This document shows positions 18,391 through 27,471 of a stretch of 64,000 nucleotides of DNA, in pieces (position 1 is the stretch's first letter; every line of letters begins with the position of its first letter). The DNA comes from Desulfovibrionaceae bacterium (GTDB lineage: Bacteria; Desulfobacterota; Desulfovibrionia; Desulfovibrionales; Desulfovibrionaceae): NCBI GenBank assembly GCA_016932995.1, contig JAFGBU010000001.1, positions 1 through 64,000 of the forward strand, given 5' to 3'. The translations under genes and the position numbers were made by a program. The notes under the pieces are model-generated. The model was given only the letters and a program-made list of their open reading frames with translations, was not told the DNA's origin and searched no databases.

Positions 18391-19084
18391 AAATGCCCCC
18401 TTGCTGGCTTAGCATCCCCTCCACCAGTTTTTCAATAGAAAGAATGCTGATGAGCTTGTCGTCAACCTTCATGAGCGCGAGAAGCAGCTCGGCGGCGTCG
18501 CCCAGATGCGCTGATATGTTCCAGTCTATGTCCTTGGCCTCGGCCCTGTGCATGGCCGCCGCGCTGTGTATCAACAGGCCGACCTGGAGACCCCGATACC
18601 GGCAGACGACAATGAACCGCGGCTTGCCCGCCACGTCCGAGCCCAGGCCGAACAAAAGCCTCAGCCTGATCAAGGGCGTCATCCTGCCCCGCAGGTCGAT
18701 GACCCCGGCGATTAACGGCGACGCGGTCGGCAGCTTGGCCGGCTCGACCAGCCTGATGACCTCCTGGACCACTGATATGGGCACGGCGAACTCCCTGTTC
18801 CCCAAGGAAAAGGTTATGAACTGAAGGTCGTCCGCCGAGCGGACGCTGTCGTCCATCCCCTCCCTGTCCTCGGTCTCCTCCGGGACCTCGGCCGGCCCTG
18901 AAAACCTGAGCGACTGCTCTGCCTTCGGGTCCACGCGCCTGACCCCGGCCAGGACCTTTTCCTGGTCCAGGCCCACGTACTTGTCCAAAAAGGCCTGTTC
19001 CGCCGCGGTCAGATCGCGCGGGTCAGGGGCCTGGTCCGGGACCGCCACCTGTTCCTCGAAATACTTCTCAGGAGTCTTCTTCAT
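18383..19084 (-). CDS. cheW: CheW-domain scaffold protein with N-terminal extension
   Basis: A 233-residue protein. The CheW fold starts near residue 86 (DLQFITFSLGNREFAVPIS) and continues with VQEVIRLVEPAKLP, PLIAGVIDLRGRMTPLIRL and KVDDKLISILSIEKLV. The first ~85 residues are an extra region with a predicted helix (DLTAAEQAFLDKYVGLDQ) and an acidic, probably disordered part. Plain CheW proteins are about 150-170 residues. It overlaps the parA gene by 17 bases and cheY by 8. In Vibrio the neighbour of the ParA-like ATPase ParC is ParP, a protein with an N-terminal part and a CheW-like domain, so this single CheW may combine the CheW and ParP roles. That link is inference. Confidence 0.9.
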   Translation of the reverse strand: MKKTPEKYFEEQVAVPDQAPDPRDLTAAEQAFLDKYVGLDQEKVLAGVRRVDPKAEQSLRFSGPAEVPEETEDREGMDDSVRSADDLQFITFSLGNREFAVPISVVQEVIRLVEPAKLPTASPLIAGVIDLRGRMTPLIRLRLLFGLGSDVAGKPRFIVVCRYRGLQVGLLIHSAAAMHRAEAKDIDWNISAHLGDAAELLLALMKVDDKLISILSIEKLVEGMLSQQGGIYG

Positions 19085-19850
19085 GGGCCACGACCTCTTT
19101 CGCCAACAGCATATACTCCACGGCCCCGCGCGACTGATCGTCTATTTCAAAAATCAGCTTGCCCTCGGCGCAGGCCTCTCTGAATTTGGTGTCCAAATTT
19201 ATCACCGTCTCGAAAACCCGGGCGCCGAGCTTTTTGCGCATCATCCTCAAGACCTTGACGCAGGCCCCGGCCCTTCGATCATGCATGGTCGCCAGGGCCA
19301 TGAACCTCACCGGCCTGGGCAGCACCCCGTTCAAAAGCCTGATGGTGTCGAACAGCAGCCTGATCCCGTAGAGGGCCAGAAAATCGGTCTGGATCGGGAT
19401 GAGCACCAGGTCAGAGGCCACGATGGCGTTGACCAAAAGCACCCCGACATGGGGCGGACAGTCGAGGAGAATGTAGTCGTAATCCCCACCGACCGCCTCA
19501 AGGACCGTGCGCAGGATCAGCCCCCTGCTCTTTCTCTCCCTGAGATCCACCTCCAGTTCCGACAGCCTTATGCCGCCGGGCACGAAATCGAATCCCGCGT
19601 CCGGTCGCCTCTTGATGACCCTGGGCCAAAGGGCCGGCGACGCGGTCTCCAGCAGGAACAGATCGCAGGCCGTATGCTCCAGCTCCTCCGGATAATAGGC
19701 CAGATGGATCGAGGCGTTGGCGTGCGGGTCCAGATCCATTACCAAGACCCTCCTCCCCATCCGGCCGAGGGCCGCCCCCAGGCTAAGGGCCGTGGTGGTC
19801 TTTCCCACCCCGCCCTTCTGGTTGGCCACCGCCAATACCCTTGCAGCCAA
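19068..19850 (-). CDS. ParA/MinD-family ATPase of the chemotaxis operon
   Basis: A 260-residue P-loop ATPase with the deviant Walker A NQKGGVGKTTTALSLG, switch region VLVMDLDPHANASIH and Walker B YDYILLDCPPHVGVLLVNA. There is no partner ParB gene. Its place inside a che operon suggests a role like Vibrio ParC or Rhodobacter PpfA, which place chemoreceptor arrays at the pole or in the cell. The start is TTG at 19850, preceded by AAAGGGG; an in-frame TGA lies just upstream, so no longer start is possible. It overlaps the CheW gene, implying coupled synthesis. In related genomes this gene type appears to sit in the same position of the cheA3 operon. Confidence 0.88.
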   Translation of the reverse strand: MAARVLAVANQKGGVGKTTTALSLGAALGRMGRRVLVMDLDPHANASIHLAYYPEELEHTACDLFLLETASPALWPRVIKRRPDAGFDFVPGGIRLSELEVDLRERKSRGLILRTVLEAVGGDYDYILLDCPPHVGVLLVNAIVASDLVLIPIQTDFLALYGIRLLFDTIRLLNGVLPRPVRFMALATMHDRRAGACVKVLRMMRKKLGARVFETVINLDTKFREACAEGKLIFEIDDQSRGAVEYMLLAKEVVAHEEDS

Positions 19851-19948
19851 TTCCGGCCCCTTTCACGCTCAAGGATCGCATTCCCGGCGGCGCGGCCCGG
19901 CTTGGGGGCCGCCCGCCGGATCATCGGACAAAATATCCCGGCCGCCGG

Positions 19949-20827
19949 TCACTCCTCCTTCTTGTATATGATCGCGCCGGGGTGATGGACCGGCTTGAAG
20001 ACCCTGGAAATGTTGTGCAGCGACTCGGAATGGCCGATGATCAGATGGCCGCCGGGCAAAAGATTGTCGTAAAACGCGCCGATGACCTTTCTTTTCATCT
20101 CGTTGTCGAAATAGATTATCACGTTCCTGCAGAACACGATCTGGGAACGCTCGACCCTCTTGAGCTGTTCCCGGTCGCTCAGGTTGATCTGCCCCAAGGA
20201 CACGAGCTTCTTGACATTGTCCTTGATCTTGAACAGGTCCCCCTGCTTGTCGAAATGCCGGGCCACCAGCTCCGGAGGCGTGCTTCTCAAGGTGTACTCG
20301 TTGTAAAGGCCGACCTGGGCCGACTCCAAGACCTTTTCCGAGAGATCGTTGGCCGTGATCTTTATGTCCCAGAGCCCCAGCTCGCTCTTGAGCAACTCGT
20401 GAATGATGATCGCTATGGTGTACGGCTCCTCGCCCGTGGAGCAGCCGGCGGACCAGATGCGCAGTCTCTTGGTCCCCTTCTTGCGCAGATCATTGACCAC
20501 CTCCGCGAGGATATTCTCGTGGAAGACCTTGAGCTGCGGGGGGTTGCGGAAAAAACTGGTCTCGTTGGTGGTGATGACCTCAAAGAGCTTGCCGAGCTCG
20601 GCCTTTCTGCCCGGATCGTACTGCAGATAGTGATAATACTCGCCATAGCCCTTCAAGTTCAGGTGCTTGATCCTGTTGGCCAGGCGGTTCTCCAGCAGAT
20701 ACTTCCGGTTGTCGGCGATGAATATGCCGCAGAGGTCGTAAATATAGCCCCTCAGCTGGGCGAACTCGGCGTCGGATATCTTGTGGTCCTTGCCGAGTGA
20801 TATGGTCTTGGAAAAAAGGGATGACAT
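19949..20827 (-). CDS. cheR: Chemoreceptor glutamate methyltransferase CheR
   Basis: A 292-residue SAM-dependent enzyme that methylates receptor glutamates for adaptation. The N-terminal helical domain (DAEFAQLRGYIYDLCGI) precedes the SAM fold with IWSAGCSTGEEPYTIAI, TANDLSEKVL, FKIKDNVKKLV and FCRNVIIYFDNEMKRKVI. The C-terminal end (GGHLIIGHSESLHNISRVFK) is standard. The ATG follows directly on the stop of the HEAT-repeat gene (TAAATG), which indicates translational coupling. It lacks the C-terminal pentapeptide-binding TPR extensions seen in some CheR proteins. Confidence 0.95.
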   Translation of the reverse strand: MSSLFSKTISLGKDHKISDAEFAQLRGYIYDLCGIFIADNRKYLLENRLANRIKHLNLKGYGEYYHYLQYDPGRKAELGKLFEVITTNETSFFRNPPQLKVFHENILAEVVNDLRKKGTKRLRIWSAGCSTGEEPYTIAIIIHELLKSELGLWDIKITANDLSEKVLESAQVGLYNEYTLRSTPPELVARHFDKQGDLFKIKDNVKKLVSLGQINLSDREQLKRVERSQIVFCRNVIIYFDNEMKRKVIGAFYDNLLPGGHLIIGHSESLHNISRVFKPVHHPGAIIYKKEE

Positions 20828-22753
20828 TTAGCCCCCTGAGCCTTGTTCTTCCTGAATCCTTTCCATGGCCGCCTCCGCGGCCCGGACAAGCTCCGGTTCA
20901 TCGCAGTTGGAGATGTCGATCAGGGTCTGAAAGGCCGCCGAGCCGCCGATCTCGCCCAGCGATTCCAGAACCTTCAGGACTATCAATCGGTTGGACTTGT
21001 GCAGAAGCGGCGCCAAATGGGCCACGGCCTGCGGGTCGCGGCGCGCTCCAAGGGCCTCCACGGCCCTGATCTTGACCCAGTCGTCCCCATCCTCAAGGGC
21101 CCGGAGGAGGTGCGGAACGACATCCCCGCTGCAGCATTCGCCCAACTGCTCGACCACCGCGCACCTGACCTCGCTGTTTTCGTCCTCCAGTCCGGCTATC
21201 AGGAGCTCGCGGGACTCCCGATCGTCCTCGCAGGCCCCGGCCAGGGCCTCCAGGGCGATCTTGCGGATGTCCGGGACCTCGTCCCCAAGGGCCTGCTTGA
21301 TGGTTTGGATGTTGGCCCGGGCGTCCAGCTTGCCGATGGCGTATATGGCCATCAGCCGCTGCATGGGGTCCCGGCTCTGGGCCGAGTCCAGGAACCTGGC
21401 CGTGACCTCGGGGCCGCCCAGGGTCACGCAGCCCTCGAGCGCGGCCTCCTTGACGTCGTCGTACTTGTGTTCGAGCAGCGCGAACATGCTGTCCAGGGAC
21501 TGCTGGACCTTGTGTTCGGAGCAATATTTGACGGCGCTTTTCAGGACCTTGCCGTCGGTGTGCCTCGCAAACAGGTCGAGAAAGAAGTCCACGGCCTCGG
21601 GACCGGCAAGCTTCGACAACACCCAGGCCATGCGCCGCTGAAGATTCAAGTCCTTGTCCCAAAAGGCGTCCATGAGCAGCCGGGGCACGGCGGGATCGGT
21701 CATCCTGCCCATGGCCTCCACGGCCACCTCGGCCCGGGCCGCGTCCGCGGAGTCCAGGTCGGACCTGATGGCCTCGGTGAGCCCGATGTTGGCCAGGTGG
21801 CCGACAATCTCGTCCAGACGCTCCTGGTTCAGGTCCCGGTCGATGCCCGCGGCTATGCCGATTATGGCCTTGGAGGCCCTCTCCCCGCCGAGGTAGGCCA
21901 GGCCCTGGATGGCGGCGTCCTGGACCTCCTCGTCCTCGTCCTCCACGGCCTTGAGCATGGCCAGGCGCAGGGTTTCCCGGTCGTGGTCCGAAAGCATGGT
22001 CAGGGCCTTGCCCCCGAGGATGCCGACCACGGCCTTGACTATCTTGTTGGCCAGGGCGGTCGGGGAATCCGGTATCCGGCGCATGAGCATGGCCACGGCC
22101 TTGACGTTGCCGATCTCGGCCAGGGCGTCGATGATCATGGACGCGACCAGGTCCGAGGAACGGTCCATGCCCTTCACCAGGGCGTCCACGGAGCTGGAGT
22201 GCTTGATCTTGGCCAGGGCCTCGATGACCGCGTACTGGACCCACTCCTCGTCGCCCATGGCCAGGTTCAGGCATTTGGCCGCCTCGGGCATGGCCAAAAC
22301 CCCCAGGCTCACCGCGGCCTGGTAGCGCACATTGACCTCCGGGTCCTTCAACAGGGCGTTGCACAGCGGATTGACGGCCAGACTGTTCGCGGTGGTGCCC
22401 AGGATGTCGGCGGCGAAGATGCGGATGTCCGGGTCCTCGTCGCGCATGAGGCCGAACACGGCGTGCAGGTCGTCGCAACCGATCACCCGCAGGATGTCCA
22501 TGGCCATGTTCCGCGAGGGCGCGTTCTCGGACCTGAGCAGCGGGATCACGGACTGGACCGCCTCGGGGCCGGCGATCCTGCGCAGGGCGTTGTCCGCCGC
22601 CTCCTGGACCCCGATGTTGCTGGTTTCCAAGAGACCGACCAACAGAGGCACGGCGTCCTTCAGGTCCAGCTCGCCGGCCTGGAAGGCCGCCTCGCGCAGG
22701 ACCTCGTTGTCGTCGCTTCTCAACCCTTCGAGAATTTCCTTCACGTCCGGCAT
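20828..22753 (-). CDS. HEAT-repeat protein of the chemotaxis operon
   Basis: A 641-residue, apparently cytoplasmic protein built of HEAT-like alpha-helical repeats of about 30 residues from end to end. Examples are VLREAAFQAGELDLKDAVPL, VQEAADNALRRIAGPEAVQ, VRYQAAVSLGVLAMPEAAKC, VRCAVVEQLGECCSGDVVPH and VKIRAVEALGARRDPQAVAH. Such solenoids serve as protein-binding scaffolds. It has no enzyme motif, signal peptide or membrane segment. The start at 22753 (MPDVKEILEGLRSDDNE) is chosen because the upstream extension is the shadow of cheB. It lies between cheB and cheR, so an interaction with methylation enzymes or the array is a reasonable guess. Its direct role is unknown. Confidence 0.88.
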   Translation of the reverse strand: MPDVKEILEGLRSDDNEVLREAAFQAGELDLKDAVPLLVGLLETSNIGVQEAADNALRRIAGPEAVQSVIPLLRSENAPSRNMAMDILRVIGCDDLHAVFGLMRDEDPDIRIFAADILGTTANSLAVNPLCNALLKDPEVNVRYQAAVSLGVLAMPEAAKCLNLAMGDEEWVQYAVIEALAKIKHSSSVDALVKGMDRSSDLVASMIIDALAEIGNVKAVAMLMRRIPDSPTALANKIVKAVVGILGGKALTMLSDHDRETLRLAMLKAVEDEDEEVQDAAIQGLAYLGGERASKAIIGIAAGIDRDLNQERLDEIVGHLANIGLTEAIRSDLDSADAARAEVAVEAMGRMTDPAVPRLLMDAFWDKDLNLQRRMAWVLSKLAGPEAVDFFLDLFARHTDGKVLKSAVKYCSEHKVQQSLDSMFALLEHKYDDVKEAALEGCVTLGGPEVTARFLDSAQSRDPMQRLMAIYAIGKLDARANIQTIKQALGDEVPDIRKIALEALAGACEDDRESRELLIAGLEDENSEVRCAVVEQLGECCSGDVVPHLLRALEDGDDWVKIRAVEALGARRDPQAVAHLAPLLHKSNRLIVLKVLESLGEIGGSAAFQTLIDISNCDEPELVRAAEAAMERIQEEQGSGG

Positions 22754-22802
22754 AGCCCGCACACCCCCGTAAAGCACCCCATCCAGGCCGGTCCGTCCGG
22801 CG

Positions 22803-23849
22803 TCATACGTACAGGTTGTCCATGATCGCTCCGGCCATGTCCTCGATGTCGACCACGGCGTCCGTGATCCCGGCCTCGACCACCGCCCTGGGCATGCCGT
22901 AGACCACGCATGTGGAATCACTCTGAGCGATAATCCGCCCGCCGTTTTTTTTCAATTCGCCGGCCCCCTCGGCCCCGTCGCTGCCCATGCCGGTCATGAT
23001 GACCCCAAGGGAACGGCGGCCCAGGCTCTGGGCCAGGGATTTCAAAAGCACGTTGGCCGAAGGCCTGTACAGGGCGTCCGACGGAGTGTCCGAGACATCC
23101 ACCTCCAGCCGGCTCGAACGCTGACAAATGGAAATATGCCGCCCGCCGGGCGAGACATAGGCCTGTCCGGGCTTGAAGCGCTCCCCGGACTCGGCCTCCT
23201 TGACCCCGATCTTGCACACCCCGTCCAGGCGTTTGGCGAACGGGCCGGTAAAGGCCCTGGGCATGTGCTGGGCGATGAGGATGCCGGCCGGAAAGTCCTC
23301 GGGCAGGGCGGAAAGCACCTTCTGCACGGCGGGCGGCCCTCCGGTGGACACGCCGATGGCGACCACGTCGCGGACCTGCACGCCCGAGGGCCGGACCACC
23401 GCCTCCGGACGGGCCTTGGCCTCGGCCCTGTCCGGGGTGCGGCTGAACACGAGCTTGCGGTGGGCCACGGACCTGACCTTGGCGATGAGGTCCTTTTCTA
23501 TCTTGACGATCTCCAGGGAGACCATGGACAGCTGTTTGGGGATGAAGTCCACGGCCCCGAGCTCCATGGCCTTGAGGGTCGCCTCCGCGCCCTCGGTGGT
23601 CAGGGAGCTGATCATGAGCACGGGCCTGGGCATTTCCATCATGATCCGGCGCAGGGCGGTGAGCCCGTCCATGCGCGGCATCTCGATGTCCATGGTGACC
23701 ACGTCGGGGTCGTGCTTGCGGATGACTTCGAGACCCTCTTCGCCGTTGCGGGCCGTAGCCGCCACCTTGATGCCGGGGTCCTTTTCGAGCATTGTGCTGA
23801 TGGCTTTGCGCATGAAGGCGGAGTCATCAACCACAACGACCTTGATCAT
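22803..23849 (-). CDS. cheB: Receptor methylesterase/response regulator CheB
   Basis: A 348-residue two-domain enzyme. The receiver (residues ~1-120) has VVVVDDSAFMRK and phosphoacceptor Asp in VVTMDIEMPRMDG. A linker leads to the esterase domain with the catalytic Ser in IGVSTGGPPAVQKVL, His in LIAQHMPRAFTGPFAKRL and Asp in IMTGMGSDGAEG. It demethylates or deamidates receptor glutamates after phosphorylation by CheA, opposing CheR. AAGGAG lies 7 bases before the ATG. It is the first gene of the seven-gene operon, behind an AT-rich upstream region with a palindrome. Confidence 0.96.
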   Translation of the reverse strand: MIKVVVVDDSAFMRKAISTMLEKDPGIKVAATARNGEEGLEVIRKHDPDVVTMDIEMPRMDGLTALRRIMMEMPRPVLMISSLTTEGAEATLKAMELGAVDFIPKQLSMVSLEIVKIEKDLIAKVRSVAHRKLVFSRTPDRAEAKARPEAVVRPSGVQVRDVVAIGVSTGGPPAVQKVLSALPEDFPAGILIAQHMPRAFTGPFAKRLDGVCKIGVKEAESGERFKPGQAYVSPGGRHISICQRSSRLEVDVSDTPSDALYRPSANVLLKSLAQSLGRRSLGVIMTGMGSDGAEGAGELKKNGGRIIAQSDSTCVVYGMPRAVVEAGITDAVVDIEDMAGAIMDNLYV

Positions 23850-23967
23850 CCACTGCTCCTTTGACAGGACCGAAAATAAGGCCGGCACCGTTCGGGGTCT
23901 GCCGCAAACAGGGGCCCGGGGCCCGGCCGAAGCAGGGCCGAACGGCTCTTTTCACCGCCCCCGGATT

Positions 23968-24003
23968 TGAAATGATAGTGTCATATTTCATTTTTCTTGT
24001 CTA
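23968..24003 (-). promoter_or_regulatory. Candidate promoter and operator of the che operon
   Basis: On the minus strand TAGACA (24003-23998) is 17 bases from CACTAT (23980-23975), a possible sigma-70 pair with a good -35 and weak -10. The -10 sits inside an inverted repeat, TGAAAT at 23968-23973 and ATTTCA at 23985-23990, with inner arms ATGA and TCAT. The stretch is AT-rich in an otherwise GC-rich window and lies 120-150 bases upstream of cheB. A repressor site is the simplest reading. Confidence 0.4.
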
Positions 24004-24036
24004 ACCAAAGAAGAGGCATTCCCAAGGCCTCGGCCC

Positions 24037-24065
24037 TTGCCTTTTAAGGAGCTTTTGGCTATTGA
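24037..24065 (+). promoter_or_regulatory. Candidate promoter of tRNA-Pro
   Basis: TTGCCT (24037-24042) is followed after 17 bases by TATTGA (24060-24065). This places a start about 12 bases before the mature tRNA end. The -10 is only a partial match, so the call rests mainly on position. Confidence 0.4.
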
Positions 24066-24083
24066 CCTCTTCTTCCTGACCGT

Positions 24084-24160
24084 CGGGATGTGGCTCAGTC
24101 TGGTAGAGCGCTGCGTTCGGGACGCAGAGACCGCGCGTTCAAATCGCGCCATCCCGACCA
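24084..24160 (+). tRNA. tRNA-Pro (anticodon CGG), CCA encoded
   Basis: A full cloverleaf can be drawn: acceptor stem CGGGATG with CATCCCG, a D-arm in GGCTCAGTCTGGTAGAGC, anticodon stem CTGCG/CGCAG around loop TTCGGGA (anticodon CGG, reading CCG), and a T-arm GCGCG-TTCAAAT-CGCGC. The discriminator is A24157 and CCA (24158-24160) is encoded. CCG is a plausible common Pro codon in this GC-rich genome. No integrase, att repeat or island border follows it. Confidence 0.97.
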
Positions 24161-24167
24161 GAAAATC

Positions 24168-24208
24168 AAGGGCTTGCGGGGTCACCCCGCAAGCCCTTTG
24201 CTTTTTTT
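24168..24208 (+). terminator. Intrinsic terminator after tRNA-Pro
   Basis: A 14-bp perfect stem (AAGGGCTTGCGGGG at 24168-24181 and its complement at 24185-24198) with a TCA loop is followed by TGC and seven T residues. It begins 7 bases after the tRNA CCA end and insulates the serine dehydratase gene. Confidence 0.92.
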
Positions 24209-24301
24209 GGCAATATAAAAACTAAAACAACAAATTCTACCCGCCCGGCCCATTCCCGGCCGCCGCCCGCCCTCCGCCCCGAAAATCCCGGCCAGGCCGC
24301 T

Positions 24302-24330
24302 TTGCCAATTTCCGGTTTTTTATGTAAAAA
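24302..24330 (+). promoter_or_regulatory. Candidate sigma-70 promoter of the serine dehydratase gene
   Basis: TTGCCA (24302-24307) is separated by 17 bases from TAAAAA (24325-24330), matching the consensus at 5 and 4 of 6 positions. It lies about 20 bases before the start codon, just ahead of the GGAG ribosome binding site. The 5' leader would be very short. Confidence 0.45.
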
Positions 24331-24349
24331 AAACGCAACAGGAGCGGGC

Positions 24350-25714
<1,365 letters not shown>

Positions 25715-25753
25715 CCAACCAAAACAACCCGACCGGACACGGAAAAAAAGCGC

Positions 25754-26974
25754 ATGACCAAAGGCAAAGCCAAGGCCGCCGTCCTGACCACGGCCTTTGT
25801 GGTCACCGGGAACCTCATCGGCGCCGGGATACTGGCCCTGCCCATCAAGACCGGGCTGGCGGGCCTTGCGCCGTCCATCCTGGCCATGGTCGGGGTCTGG
25901 GCCCTGATGCTCTCCACGGCCCTGATCCTGGCCAACCAAAAAAGCCTGACCCAGGGCAAAAACGCCGATCTGCCGACCTTTTTCGAGGAGCAGCTCGGCC
26001 ACGCCGGAAAATGGGCCGCGGTGATCGGGAACATGGTCCTGCTCTACGGCATCATGGTCGCCTATCTGAGCGGCGGCTCGGCCATCCTGGAGAGCGTCCT
26101 CGGAAACCACGTCCCCCGCCCGCTTCTGATCGTGGCCTTCTTCATCCCGGTCACGACCGTGGCCCTGTTCGGCATGACCGTCATACGCAGGGGCAACGCC
26201 GTGCTCGTGCTGGCCATGTGGCTGGCCTTCGGCACGCTCGTAGCCATGGGCCTCGAGCACATGGACCCGGCCCGGCTGGCCCACGTGGACTGGGGATTCC
26301 TGCCCGCGGCCCTGCCGATCATGGTCACCTCCTTCCACTTCCACAACATCATCCCCTCGCTCTGCCGGAGCATGGACTTCGACCAGCGCTCCATCCGCAG
26401 GGCCATTGTCCTGGGCACGCTCATCGGCCTGGCCATGAACACGGTCTGGGTCCTGGTGGCCATGGGCGCGATACCCGTGGACGGGCTTGGGGACCGGACG
26501 CTGACCTACGCCTTTGAGCACGACCTGCCGGCCACGGTGCCCATGGCCGGGATGATCGGCTCCGGCGTGTTCAGCGCCGCGGCCCTGGTCTTCGCCTTTG
26601 TGGCCATCAGCACCTCCTACATGACCAACGGCCTGGCCCTGAGCAGCTTCTTGGGCGATCTGGTCAGGCTCCCCGGGACCAAGGGCCGGATCAGCGCCGC
26701 CTGCCTCTCGTTTCTGCCGCCCCTGTGCGTGACGGTCATCGACCCGGACCTGTTCCTCAAGGCCCTGGACCTGGTCGGCGGGGTGGGCATAAACCTGATC
26801 TTCGGCATCCTGCCCGGGGTGGTGGCCTTCAAGCAGGCCCGCGGCAGGGCGAGGCCGGCCGCGCTGGTCCTGATCCTGGCCTTCGGCCTGCTCCTGGCCT
26901 TTGAGCTCGGCCAGGAGACCGGCCTGTTGCGCAACCCCAGCGTCGGGCACTGGAAGGCGACGATCAGCCATTGA
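25754..26974 (+). CDS. HAAAP-family amino-acid transporter, probably for serine
   Basis: A 406-residue inner-membrane protein with about eleven hydrophobic segments. It belongs to the hydroxy/aromatic amino acid permease family (TyrP, Mtr, TnaB, SdaC). The first helix carries the family motif VVTGNLIGAGILALPIKTG, followed by LMLSTALILANQKS and MVTSFHFHNIIPSLCRSMDF. Proton symport is usual. By sequence it looks like the TyrP/Mtr branch, but its position directly after sdaA favours serine. Substrate cannot be settled from motifs. Confidence 0.85.
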   Translation: MTKGKAKAAVLTTAFVVTGNLIGAGILALPIKTGLAGLAPSILAMVGVWALMLSTALILANQKSLTQGKNADLPTFFEEQLGHAGKWAAVIGNMVLLYGIMVAYLSGGSAILESVLGNHVPRPLLIVAFFIPVTTVALFGMTVIRRGNAVLVLAMWLAFGTLVAMGLEHMDPARLAHVDWGFLPAALPIMVTSFHFHNIIPSLCRSMDFDQRSIRRAIVLGTLIGLAMNTVWVLVAMGAIPVDGLGDRTLTYAFEHDLPATVPMAGMIGSGVFSAAALVFAFVAISTSYMTNGLALSSFLGDLVRLPGTKGRISAACLSFLPPLCVTVIDPDLFLKALDLVGGVGINLIFGILPGVVAFKQARGRARPAALVLILAFGLLLAFELGQETGLLRNPSVGHWKATISH

Positions 26975-27102
26975 GGCCGGGCCCAAGGACCAGGGACCGG
27001 GCGCAACCGCCCCTGGACAGCCGGGGCGGATGCGCATTACCCTTCATCCGGACAAGGCGGCCTAAACGGCCGATGAAACCATGAACAGCCCGGGAGGCGA
27101 TT

Positions 27103-27378
27103 ATGGTCAACGCCATAGTGCTCATGAACGTGGAGCCCAAGATGATCAACGAGGTGGCCCAGAAGCTGGTGGACATAGACGGGGTCAGCGAGGTCTACTC
27201 CGTGGGCGGACGCTTCGACCTGGTGGCCATGGTCCGGGTGCCGGACAACGAGGCCCTGGCCAGGGTGGTCACCGAGCACTTCCTCCAGGTGGACGGCATC
27301 AAGGCCTCCGAGACGCTCATCGCCTACCGCTCGGTCTCCAAGTTCGACATGGAGCGGCTCTTTTCCGTGGGCGCCTGA
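27103..27378 (+). CDS. Stand-alone RAM (Lrp/AsnC ligand-binding) domain protein
   Basis: A 91-residue protein consisting only of the effector-binding and oligomerisation domain of Lrp/AsnC regulators, with no DNA-binding helix-turn-helix. It reads AIVLMNVEPKMINEVAQKL, VYSVGGRFDLVAMVRV and IKASETLIAYRSVSKFDME. Stand-alone RAM proteins form decamers and bind amino acids. GGGAGG precedes the ATG. It follows the amino-acid transporter by 128 bases, so it may sense serine or another amino acid, but its partner is unknown. Confidence 0.88.
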   Translation: MVNAIVLMNVEPKMINEVAQKLVDIDGVSEVYSVGGRFDLVAMVRVPDNEALARVVTEHFLQVDGIKASETLIAYRSVSKFDMERLFSVGA

Positions 27379-27398
27379 GCGGAGCGGGAAAAAATGGG

Positions 27399-27442
27399 CC
27401 GCGGTGCGCAATAATTACCCGCGCCCCGGCCGCCCACCGCGG
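27399..27442. promoter_or_regulatory. Inverted repeat upstream of the cytochrome c3 promoter
   Basis: CCGCGGTG (27399-27406) and CACCGCGG (27435-27442) are perfect 8-bp inverted arms with a 28-base spacer. The centre is about 77 bases upstream of the start expected from the sigma-54 promoter, where enhancer-binding activators often bind. A separate 10-bp palindrome TTATCGATAA lies at 27454-27463. No factor can be named. Confidence 0.35.
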
Positions 27443-27471
27443 ATAAATCAATTTTATCGATAAGTTGACCC

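Noticed and set aside
15109-18438. A 1109-codon open frame on the plus strand opposite cheA and cheY
   Set aside because: It is a shadow of the real genes, produced by high GC at third positions. Its product is rich in Gly, His, Arg and Leu without domains, and the minus-strand genes have unmistakable motifs.
24084-24160. tRNA-Pro as an integration site of a mobile island
   Set aside because: No integrase, no repeat of the tRNA 3' end and ordinary metabolic genes follow. The XerC-type gene at 8561-9553 is of chromosomal type and far away.
26975-27102. GCCGATGA near 27073 as a sigma-28 promoter
   Set aside because: The TAAA lies only two bases upstream, so the spacing is wrong.
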